A stretch of DNA of 64,000 nucleotides from a virus: positions 1-64,000 of the IMG/VR virus record IMGVR_UViG_3300035204_002103; one strand, written 5' to 3'. The notes under the pieces were generated by a model. The model was not told the origin of the DNA and did no database searches. It saw only the letters and a list, made by a program, of their open reading frames with translations. Shown here in pieces: positions 55,266 through 62,386 of this stretch (position 1 is its first letter; each line of letters begins with the position of its first letter). The translations under genes and the position numbers were made by a program.

Positions 55266-56006
55266 ATGGAAGTTAATTTAGTATCACTTACTCAACCCTT
55301 GGTTCATGGACATGATGATAATCTTATGAGCGCAGAGAGTATCATTGCTTACTGCGCTAGAGTTTCTAATCCAAGCAACCAACATAATGTCAAAACCGCT
55401 CCTAAATTACTAAAATTTTTGATCAAACATAAGCATTGGTCGCCCTTTGAATTGGCAAATATGTGCGTGGAAATTAAAACCAGTAGAGCTATCGCGGCAC
55501 AAATATTAAGACACAGAAGCTTTAGCTTTCAAGAGTTTAGTCAAAGATACAGCGAGGCAACAGAAATGGAGTCTCTTGAGTTACGTTCTCCAGCAGAAAA
55601 GAACAGACAAAGCAGTAGCGATAAAATTGATGACATAGTTATAAACAATGTTGCCAAATATTCAATGGAGCAATCTCTTAACGCTTACAACAAGCTTATA
55701 GCTCAAGGCGTAGCTAAAGAGTGCGCCCGAGCCGTTCTTCCACTAGGAACACAGACAACTATGTATATGAATGGTACGGTTCGTAGCTGGATTCATTATA
55801 TTAATTTAAGAACAGAGGAGAATACTCAAAAGGAACATAGAAACATTGCAAATGCAATAAAAAATATCTTTATTAAAAACTTTCCTAACGTAAGCGAAGC
55901 ATTGGGGTGGACTCATTATCACTGGTCACAAGAGGAGCTTGAGGAGCTTGGTTGGGACGATTTTCAAGGATTTCATAGAAAACCCGACGAATCAGCTCAT
56001 GAATAA
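55266..56006 (+). CDS. thyX: Flavin-dependent thymidylate synthase
   Basis: A 246-residue ThyX. The signature RHRSFSFQEFSQRYSE (about residues 79-94) is the RHRxxSxxExSxRY motif; AVLPLGTQTTMY and RSWIHYINLR complete the active site. It makes dTMP from dUMP using methylene-THF and FAD. With dCMP deaminase, dNMP kinase and RNR it forms a dNTP pathway. Confidence 0.95.
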   Translation: MEVNLVSLTQPLVHGHDDNLMSAESIIAYCARVSNPSNQHNVKTAPKLLKFLIKHKHWSPFELANMCVEIKTSRAIAAQILRHRSFSFQEFSQRYSEATEMESLELRSPAEKNRQSSSDKIDDIVINNVAKYSMEQSLNAYNKLIAQGVAKECARAVLPLGTQTTMYMNGTVRSWIHYINLRTEENTQKEHRNIANAIKNIFIKNFPNVSEALGWTHYHWSQEELEELGWDDFQGFHRKPDESAHE

Positions 56007-56355
56007 AAAATACGAACATAAGAAAGTAATAATGATGCCAGCAGATTTAGGTGCGCGTGTCTGCCTGAAAGACAGTGACATTCATGGCGTGGGTCTTTTT
56101 GCGAAAGAAGACATCCCCAAAAGAACGTTCATTCACTATACTCACGTTTATCATCCTGACCATGAAAGCTGGATTAATTTGAATCCTAATTACAAATTTA
56201 ACCATTCTAAAACCCGCGAAAATTGTGAGTTAGTTTTAATGGAAACAGTAATAGGACTAAAAAGTTTAATAGATATAGAAAAAGACCAAGAACTGCTTGT
56301 TGATTACACAAAAAACAAACAAGTAGAGCAACCCGAAGAAGGGTGGGAATTATAA
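55999..56355 (+). CDS. SET-domain protein
   Basis: About 118 residues from ATG 55999 (8-nt overlap with thyX; a longer frame start at 55939 overlaps more). SET-like motifs: SDIHGVGLFAKEDIPKRTFI, then NPNYKFNHSKTRENCEL (the NHS core) and DIEKDQELLVDYT (final Tyr). Small SET proteins methylate lysines; phage and viral SET proteins are known (PBCV-1) but rare. Target unknown. Confidence 0.65.
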   Translation: MNKKYEHKKVIMMPADLGARVCLKDSDIHGVGLFAKEDIPKRTFIHYTHVYHPDHESWINLNPNYKFNHSKTRENCELVLMETVIGLKSLIDIEKDQELLVDYTKNKQVEQPEEGWEL

Positions 56356-56356
56356 C

Positions 56357-56384
56357 TTGACTAATAATAAAAAAATAGTATCAT
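56357..56384 (+). promoter_or_regulatory. Sigma-70-type promoter, predicted leaderless start
   Basis: TTGACT 56357-56362, 16-nt spacer, TATCAT 56379-56384, 6 nt, ATG 56391. Confidence 0.72.
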
Positions 56385-56390
56385 ATTTTT

Positions 56391-56561
56391 ATGAGTGAGA
56401 GCGGAAGAAATCTCAGTGGTAGGTATAAAGAATATAACCCACTGCCCCTAAGTAACCCCGAAATACCAGATAAAAAAGATTGGTGGGATGATCTTTGTAA
56501 GGCTCACGGAGCGAAAAATGTTTGGAAAAAAAACCAGAAGAAGCCAAAGAAAGGCAAATAA
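56391..56561 (+). CDS. 56-residue protein
   Basis: ATG 56391 to TAA 56561, MSESGRNLSGRYKEYN start; basic end. It is the first gene of an operon leading to the HNH nucleases and GMP reductase. Predicted leaderless. No domain recognised. Confidence 0.6.
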   Translation: MSESGRNLSGRYKEYNPLPLSNPEIPDKKDWWDDLCKAHGAKNVWKKNQKKPKKGK

Positions 56562-56565
56562 AATT

Positions 56566-56898
56566 ATGATGCCTCCAAATAAATATAAAATAGAGCTTAA
56601 TGCTTACGCTTCATTCGGTAATGAGGAAAATTGCGACTTGTGTGCGGATTTTTTTTACGGTAAATTTCTTAACTATCTTGATGAAGGTGATTACGTTGGA
56701 GCAAGCCTAGCCAAGAGATTTTTAATGCGTGGTGATTGGCATTGTTCTCAAAACGGATACCAAAGTAATAAGTTTAATGGCTTTTACCAACAGGCTCGCA
56801 GAAATGATACTTTTAATAAATTAAAAACAGATTTTTTTTATGACGGAATGGGCGAGCGAGAAAGAGAAATGGAGACAACGCTTTCGCAAACGTGTTAG
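56566..56898 (+). CDS. Conserved phage protein
   Basis: About 110 residues from ATG 56566, 4 nt after the preceding stop (longer in-frame starts overlap that gene). Contains NCDLCADFFYGKF, RGDWHCSQNGYQS and GFYQQARRNDTF, typical of a conserved marine-phage protein without assigned function. Two Cys pairs may bind metal. Confidence 0.6.
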   Translation: MMPPNKYKIELNAYASFGNEENCDLCADFFYGKFLNYLDEGDYVGASLAKRFLMRGDWHCSQNGYQSNKFNGFYQQARRNDTFNKLKTDFFYDGMGEREREMETTLSQTC

Positions 56899-57130
56899 AA
56901 GCAAGATATTAAAAAGAGACAACTATGCTTGTCGTATTTGTGGAACCAAGGAGGATTTAACTGTTCATCATATATATTCTATATCGACCTGTTTAAAAAA
57001 CAACAAACACTGGTTAATAAGGGATAAAAAAAACTTAGTTACTTTATGCGAATATTGCCACAGTAAAGCTCCTAACGGAAATAGTTACTACAACTGGGAG
57101 TCTAAACAAATTACAAAAAAAATTCTATGA
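56840..57130 (+). CDS. HNH endonuclease
   Basis: A 96-residue HNH protein: RDNYACRICGTKEDLTVHHI (first CxxC and HH) then LVTLCEYCHSKA (second CxxC and His), so a zinc-supported beta-beta-alpha-metal nuclease. Mobile-type; it overlaps the gene before it by 59 nt. Confidence 0.85.
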   Translation: MTEWASEKEKWRQRFRKRVRSKILKRDNYACRICGTKEDLTVHHIYSISTCLKNNKHWLIRDKKNLVTLCEYCHSKAPNGNSYYNWESKQITKKIL

Positions 57131-57903
57131 ATACAACGACCCTAGAGACTCCAGAACCAATTATTCCCACTTTAAACGAAGTAGAAGAATGGCGTGATCT
57201 TCCAGATTTAGAAGAATTAAAACCCTTCGTGGGAGCTTATCAAATATCTAGCTTTGGCTCAGTCAGAAGTTTAGATCGAGCCGCTCATTTTCGAGAAGGG
57301 CGATGTCGTCCTCACGAAAAAAAACTTAAAGGAAAAGTCCTTAAGTTGGGTGTCCGTGGTGATTTATCTAGGCAAGCCTATTATTTCGCTCAGTTAGCAA
57401 ACGCTTCTTTAGCTGCCATTGGTGATAGGCATCGCAAGAAAGTTAGATCTTTTTCTGTTCATAGGTTGGTAGCGTTTGCTTTTGAAGTAGATGGATACGA
57501 CCTTTATATTTCTGAACCCCAAAAATATAATACAGTAGATCATTTAGATCGAAATACCTTAAATAATTATTATAAAAACTTAAGGTTCCTTTCTTATAGC
57601 GAGCAAAAGCTTCACACTGGTATGCACAAAAACAATGAGTCTGGATTCAAAGGGGTAATTTACGATAAAAGAGGGACTCATCGAAATAAACCGTATACTT
57701 GGAGGTTTAGTTTTAATAAAGAAAGATATAGCGGTAAATATTATTCCACACCCGTGGAGGCAGCTATGATGAGAGACAAAGCTCTTATCGCTCTTGAAGA
57801 AAAAGGGAAAATAAGACCAAATATTATATCATTAAATTTTTCCAAAGAATTGTTATCGAAAGAAGAGGATCAACAGTTGACGTTTGAACTTGTTGTCATG
57901 TAA
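57127..57903 (+). CDS. NUMOD4/HNH/AP2-type homing endonuclease
   Basis: A 258-residue protein. N-terminal YQISSFGSVRSLDR is the NUMOD4 pattern; NTVDHLDRNTLNNYYKNLRFLSY is the HNH core; a C-terminal GFKGVIYDKRG... YSGKYYSTPVEAAMMRDKAL is an AP2-like DNA-binding module. It adjoins a second HNH gene, so this is a mobile-nuclease island just upstream of GMP reductase. No intron is evident. Confidence 0.85.
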   Translation: MNTTTLETPEPIIPTLNEVEEWRDLPDLEELKPFVGAYQISSFGSVRSLDRAAHFREGRCRPHEKKLKGKVLKLGVRGDLSRQAYYFAQLANASLAAIGDRHRKKVRSFSVHRLVAFAFEVDGYDLYISEPQKYNTVDHLDRNTLNNYYKNLRFLSYSEQKLHTGMHKNNESGFKGVIYDKRGTHRNKPYTWRFSFNKERYSGKYYSTPVEAAMMRDKALIALEEKGKIRPNIISLNFSKELLSKEEDQQLTFELVVM

Positions 57904-57907
57904 ACGA

Positions 57908-59068
57908 ATGAGGATTGAATCCGAAATAAAGTTAGACTATAAGGATGTTCTTTTGCGTCCCAAGCGTTCCGAGCTAACTTCTCGCAATGATGTTAACTTG
58001 ATGCGCGAGTTTACGTTTCTAAATGCTGGAGGTAAAGGTTCTGACCCAAAGGCGTACGGCTGGAAAGGCATTCCGATTGTTGCTTCAAACATGGATACCG
58101 TTGGCACGTTTGAAACAGCGAAGTCTCTTGCTCAACGGCATATGCTTACCTGTATTAGTAAGCATTACGATGGCGACGTTTGGGCGCATAAACTAAATGG
58201 CTATGGAATTTGGGCAAACAAAGAACAACGGGTTGCTAATGAAAAAGATTGGAAGTATGACCGCGACTCCAATAATTGGCAGAATAGAATTTACGAACAT
58301 ATTTGCCCTTCTATTGGAATTAAATATGATCCAGAGAAAACAGATGATATAGATTACCTTAATAATATTACATGGAATTTCTATCATACGCGATGGGTCT
58401 GTATTGATGCGGCTAATGGGTATACATCAAGGTTTTGTGATTTTATTAAACGAGTCAGAGATGAACACCCCGCTCTTATTATCATTGCAGGTAATGTCGT
58501 CTCTGGTGAAATGACAGAGGAGATATTATTAAGTGGAGCAGACATTGTTAAAGTTGGTATTGGTGGTGGGTCTGTTTGTACTACTCGCATACAGACTGGT
58601 GTTGGATATCCTCAACTCAGCGCGGTCATTGAATGCGCAGACGCTGCTCACGGGATTGGTGGGCATATCATGGCTGATGGTGGTTGTTGTTGCGCTGGGG
58701 ACATCGCAAAAGCCTTTTGTGCTGGTGCTGATTTTGTTATGTTGGGCGGTATGCTTGCTGGTCATACAGAATCGGCGGGACAAGAAGAAATAATAGGGGA
58801 TGATATATATAAAGTATTTTATGGAATGAGTTCAGACACGGCCATGAAGAAATACAGCGGCGGTGTTGCAAGCTATCGCTCGTCAGAAGGCAAAACAGTA
58901 AAGATTAAACACAGGGGCTTGTTAAAGGACACTATTAAAAGTATCCTTGGCGGCATCCGGTCAACTTGCACATACATTGGAGCAAGAAACTTGAAGGATA
59001 TGCCAAAATGTGCGACCTTTATTAGAACAACACAACAATCAAACGAAGTGTTTGGGAAAAACACATGA
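57908..59068 (+). CDS. guaC: GMP reductase (IMPDH/GMPR family)
   Basis: About 386 residues from ATG 57908. KLDYKDVLLRPKRSEL and VASNMDTVGT open the barrel; the catalytic loop GIGGGSVCTTRIQTGVGYPQLSAV with Cys, and HIMADGGCCCAGDIAKAFCAGADFVMLGGMLAG match GMPR. It converts GMP to IMP. An insert after residue about 85 (GDVWAHKLNGYGIWANKEQ...) is longer than in typical GMPRs. Phage GMPR is uncommon. Confidence 0.88.
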   Translation: MRIESEIKLDYKDVLLRPKRSELTSRNDVNLMREFTFLNAGGKGSDPKAYGWKGIPIVASNMDTVGTFETAKSLAQRHMLTCISKHYDGDVWAHKLNGYGIWANKEQRVANEKDWKYDRDSNNWQNRIYEHICPSIGIKYDPEKTDDIDYLNNITWNFYHTRWVCIDAANGYTSRFCDFIKRVRDEHPALIIIAGNVVSGEMTEEILLSGADIVKVGIGGGSVCTTRIQTGVGYPQLSAVIECADAAHGIGGHIMADGGCCCAGDIAKAFCAGADFVMLGGMLAGHTESAGQEEIIGDDIYKVFYGMSSDTAMKKYSGGVASYRSSEGKTVKIKHRGLLKDTIKSILGGIRSTCTYIGARNLKDMPKCATFIRTTQQSNEVFGKNT

Positions 59069-59382
59069 TTAAAAACGCACAACAGTTTAGGGTTTGTATT
59101 TTTTTATTTATTATAGTTTCAATGCTTTGGGGTTATCAGACTTATTTTAATTTTTCTGTTGATAAGGAAATAGATAACGCGATAGAAGAACAAAATAATT
59201 CAGTAAATAGATACTTCCGAATGATTGAAATGTATAGAGCTAAAAATAAAGGTCTAACACAAAGACTTGCCTTTATAAAAAAGCACGGATGTGATTGTGC
59301 ATACGCATATAAGGATGTTTGTCGTGCCTGTGGAAAAAAAATAAGCAAAGAGATTTTGGATTTAAAAACCCCGAAGGAATGA
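59065..59382 (+). CDS. Membrane-anchored Cys-containing protein
   Basis: A 105-residue protein: one membrane helix (VCIFLFIIVSMLWGYQTYF), a coiled-coil-like stretch and a Cys cluster (CDCAYAYKDVCRACGK). i-spanin-like layout but with possible metal/disulfide site. Coupled to GMP reductase by ATGA. Unknown. Confidence 0.5.
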   Translation: MIKNAQQFRVCIFLFIIVSMLWGYQTYFNFSVDKEIDNAIEEQNNSVNRYFRMIEMYRAKNKGLTQRLAFIKKHGCDCAYAYKDVCRACGKKISKEILDLKTPKE

Positions 59383-60011
59383 ACACTATATTACAAATAA
59401 CAAAAGTTGACCCTGAGCTTTTAGAAGAAATAAAGATGTCGTTTGATAAGTTGCCAGAAACAGATCATGCTGACGGAAAATATAGATTAAGAAAATATTC
59501 AAAAGTTCATGCCATTGCAAGCACGGGAGTATTAGTACCACTTAAAGACGATACGTTTACGCAAAGCGAAGAATATAATAAGCATCAAGGAGGAATGGCT
59601 CGTAAATTTGAGAATATTGACGATGAGGTTATTAGCAGTAAAGCATTATCATGTTTAACTAGGGCATTCTTTGAAGGATGCAAAATAAACAAAGGACAGT
59701 ATGAATTTGATATTCATCAAATGAGAGTAAGGTGCAAAGGAGGGGCAACACAACTCTCACCAGAGGGTTGGCATCAAGATGGTTATGACTATATAGGAGT
59801 TATCGGCGTGGATCGTAATAATATTATAGGTGGGGAAATGTTGTTATCAACAAGTAAAGTCGATGCGCCATTTTTGCAAGCGACAATAGACACGGGTACA
59901 TTAGTTATTGTAGATGATAATTATTTATGGCATAATGGTAGGTCTGTCCAACCAATAGACGACACTAAAGAGGCTTATATGGATGTGATGGTGTTTACCT
60001 TAAAATTATGA
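59379..60011 (+). CDS. 2OG-Fe(II) dioxygenase (PF10014-like)
   Basis: About 210 residues from ATG 59379. WHQDGYDYIGVIGVDRNN gives the HxD pair; NYLWHNGRSVQPID gives the distal His and the Arg for 2-oxoglutarate. This is the PF10014 (2OG-Fe dioxygenase) pattern, a family with free-amino-acid hydroxylases. Substrate not known. Phage 2OG dioxygenases exist, but this subgroup is unusual. Confidence 0.75.
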   Translation: MNTILQITKVDPELLEEIKMSFDKLPETDHADGKYRLRKYSKVHAIASTGVLVPLKDDTFTQSEEYNKHQGGMARKFENIDDEVISSKALSCLTRAFFEGCKINKGQYEFDIHQMRVRCKGGATQLSPEGWHQDGYDYIGVIGVDRNNIIGGEMLLSTSKVDAPFLQATIDTGTLVIVDDNYLWHNGRSVQPIDDTKEAYMDVMVFTLKL

Positions 60012-60178
60012 ATCAAAAAGTAAAGCTAGATGAAATGTTTTTAGAATGGTATAAGCAAACGAATCCTCATTTATTCCAAAAGGGTGTCTTAAAAAAAGAA
60101 AGAGACGCAGAGTTGCAGGAATACATTAATGATGTCTTGTACGAGCATATGGAAAGCATGGATAAATATCAAAATTAA
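60008..60178 (+). CDS. 56-residue protein
   Basis: ATG 60008 to TAA 60178, coupled by ATGA to the dioxygenase. Helical (KLDEMFLEWYKQTNPHLF; AELQEYINDVLYEHM). No domain recognised. Confidence 0.55.
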   Translation: MNQKVKLDEMFLEWYKQTNPHLFQKGVLKKERDAELQEYINDVLYEHMESMDKYQN

Positions 60179-60197
60179 TTTAGGAGACGAGAGAATA

Positions 60198-60713
60198 ATG
60201 AAAGAAGGTAAAATAAAAGTATATTTTGACGTAGACAATAAATGGGAAATGGAAGTTTTTTACTTAAAAGAAACCTCAACGCCCGAAAACTTTGCATTAG
60301 GTGATGCAGGATTAGAGCAACCCATAAGCGAGCAGGAGATGTGGGATAAATACGGCCCTGACGCAGAAGAAAAGTTTCTTAAAGATTTAGATGTTATTAT
60401 TGGCGACTGCAAAGGGGGCAATTCAACAGACGATGATTGGTGTGATCCATTAGCAGATGAACTAGATCAGTACGATTATGTGTGTGATGATGAGGGAAAT
60501 GTGAAAGAAATTAAGGGATGTTGTCCTGTTGGGCCGAAAGGAGTGAGTGGGCCGAGGGGAATTGATGAAGAAAAAATGTATCCCTTAATACTAGAGTCCT
60601 TAAAAAAGTTTTCAGAATGTAATGTTGATTTAAAAAAAGATTCGGCCTGTGAAGTTCTAGCAGATGGAATAGCAAAAAAAATTAATAAATATATGTGGGG
60701 TCATACAGACTGA
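60198..60713 (+). CDS. Hypothetical acidic protein
   Basis: About 171 residues from ATG 60198 (AGGAGACGAGAG upstream; a longer frame starts at 60129 inside the preceding gene). It contains a short collagen-like piece (CCPVGPKGVSGPRGI) and several Cys. Function unknown. It is followed by the fourth sulfotransferase with a TGATG overlap. Confidence 0.55.
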   Translation: MKEGKIKVYFDVDNKWEMEVFYLKETSTPENFALGDAGLEQPISEQEMWDKYGPDAEEKFLKDLDVIIGDCKGGNSTDDDWCDPLADELDQYDYVCDDEGNVKEIKGCCPVGPKGVSGPRGIDEEKMYPLILESLKKFSECNVDLKKDSACEVLADGIAKKINKYMWGHTD

Positions 60714-61297
60714 TGCCTATATCTCGCAAATATAATTTAATATTTATTCATATTCCGAAAAACGCAGGAACTTCGATTACGAAGGCGTTTAAAATGGATC
60801 ACGCAGGGCATAGGACAGTAAAACAAACTAAAAAACTTTACCCGAAAGTATGGGATAGCTTCCACAAATTTTGCATCGTCAGAAACCCCTTACACCGTTT
60901 TATTTCCTGTTATGAGTACGCGAAAGAAAAAGACAGTTACTATCATTCTTCTAACAAAAAGTTTAAAGGAGTTGGTGGTAAACATCCAGACTATGACCTT
61001 TTATCAAACAAAACATTTGATGAGTGCATAGAATTATTTTTAAAAAATAAACTTTTACACTGGGGATGGTTGCCCCAATCTTATTGGGTGTGCGAGAAAA
61101 AGAGGTTTGCTTTAGATCAATTTATAAAAATAGAAGAACTACCAGAAACCTTAATGGGTGTTAAGCTTCCTTTTCTAAATAAGTCAAAAAAGAACAAAAA
61201 AACGTCAAATAAAATAGATTCATACTATAACGAAGAATCTCTCGACAAAATAAAAAGAATTTACCAGTCAGACTTTAAGCTTTTTAACTATAAATAG
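60713..61297 (+). CDS. Sulfotransferase-family protein 4
   Basis: About 194 residues from ATG 60713. PAPS loop LIFIHIPKNAGTSITKAF (residues about 9-26) and 3'-phosphate segment FCIVRNPLHRFISCYEY (about 56-72). The most typical of the four sulfotransferase-like proteins. A weak terminator follows at 61305. Confidence 0.85.
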   Translation: MPISRKYNLIFIHIPKNAGTSITKAFKMDHAGHRTVKQTKKLYPKVWDSFHKFCIVRNPLHRFISCYEYAKEKDSYYHSSNKKFKGVGGKHPDYDLLSNKTFDECIELFLKNKLLHWGWLPQSYWVCEKKRFALDQFIKIEELPETLMGVKLPFLNKSKKNKKTSNKIDSYYNEESLDKIKRIYQSDFKLFNYK

Positions 61298-61304
61298 CTA
61301 AAAC

Positions 61305-61347
61305 TCCCCCGCGTAAAGAGTGTTACTTTCTTAGTCGGGTTTTTTTC
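61305..61347 (+). terminator. Weak rho-independent terminator
   Basis: CCCG (61308-61311)/CGGG (61336-61339) with an inner AAAG/CTTT pair, then TTTTTTT. Imperfect but placed between operons. Confidence 0.4.
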
Positions 61348-61375
61348 TTGTTTTTAAATAAAGAAATTGCATAAT
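61348..61375 (+). promoter_or_regulatory. Sigma-70-type promoter, predicted leaderless start
   Basis: TTGTTT 61348-61353, 16-nt spacer, CATAAT 61370-61375, 6 nt, ATG 61382. Confidence 0.6.
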
Positions 61376-61381
61376 CGTAGT

Positions 61382-61918
61382 ATGGACATTTTAGAAAAGA
61401 CTAGAACCTACCTAGTAGGACATATGCAGTACGCTGATGGACGTAATTGGAGGGATGAAGTCGAAGCAGAGCTAGGGCCGTTAGATATTACGGTTTTTAA
61501 CCCCTACAAAAAACCTTTTGTTAAAGACGTAAACGAAGATGAAGAAGCTCGCATGAAAATGCACGAAGCGATGGAAGCGGGCTATTACAATGACATAGCA
61601 AAAAGAATGAGTGTTGTGCGTAGTTACGATCTTAATTTGGTAGATAGGTCTGATTTTATTATAGCTCATTTACTTCCCGAAGTTGCAAGTTGGGGAAGTG
61701 CGGAAGAAATAGTTACAGCAGTAAGGATGAAGAAACCCATTTTTATTTCTATGGAAGGAGGGAAGTCTAGGACACCTCTTTGGATGATGGGTATGCTTCC
61801 GCATCATTATATATATGATAGTATTGATGATGTTTTAAATATGATTAAACAAATAAATGATGGGAAGAAGCCTATTGATAGCGATAGGTGGCGTCTTTTA
61901 AGGAAGGAGTTAAGGTGA
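61382..61918 (+). CDS. Nucleoside 2-deoxyribosyltransferase-like protein
   Basis: About 178 residues from ATG 61382, chosen because it is 6 nt from a -10 box. TRTYLVGHMQYADGRNWRDE, VFNPYKKPF and DFIIAHLLPEVASWGSAEEI match the deoxyribosyltransferase/DNDT-like fold found in T4-like phages. It may salvage bases or act on modified nucleotides. Confidence 0.75.
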   Translation: MDILEKTRTYLVGHMQYADGRNWRDEVEAELGPLDITVFNPYKKPFVKDVNEDEEARMKMHEAMEAGYYNDIAKRMSVVRSYDLNLVDRSDFIIAHLLPEVASWGSAEEIVTAVRMKKPIFISMEGGKSRTPLWMMGMLPHHYIYDSIDDVLNMIKQINDGKKPIDSDRWRLLRKELR

Positions 61919-62385
61919 TGACGCAATCAATTAAATTCCATAACGCCGCTGGGATAGTTCCCATTATAAATGATGACGGCCAAATAAAGGTATTACTTAT
62001 TAAAAGTAGTCTTGGGTGGGAATTTCCCAAGGGGCATATAGAACTCGGAGAAACCTTATTACAAACGGCAAAAAGAGAAGCGAAAGAGGAAACTGGTTTA
62101 GATATTAAGGAGATTCTTCCCTTTAGGCACGTTGTTAAATACTTAATAAGAAAGAATTATGCAACGGGAGAGAAATTGAAAATACCAGAACCCAAGACGG
62201 TCACTTATTTCTTGGGGAAAGCTCCCCAAAAAGATATAAAACTATCTTTTGAACATAGTGCTTATGGTTGGTTTACCCTTCAAGAAGGTTTTAATAAGTT
62301 GAGTTTTGGGAGCAAATCAGAAACTTTACAAAAAGTAGTTTCATTTTTAAAATCAGATTCGTATATAAAATTAATATATACATAG
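61918..62385 (+). CDS. Nudix hydrolase
   Basis: About 155 residues from ATG 61918 (TGATG overlap). The Nudix box is GHIELGETLLQTAKREAKEE then TGL (GX5EX7REUXEEXGU), preceded by WEFPK. AAGIVPI at the start resembles diadenosine-polyphosphate hydrolases. Substrate unknown. Confidence 0.9.
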   Translation: MTQSIKFHNAAGIVPIINDDGQIKVLLIKSSLGWEFPKGHIELGETLLQTAKREAKEETGLDIKEILPFRHVVKYLIRKNYATGEKLKIPEPKTVTYFLGKAPQKDIKLSFEHSAYGWFTLQEGFNKLSFGSKSETLQKVVSFLKSDSYIKLIYT

Positions 62386-62386
62386 C

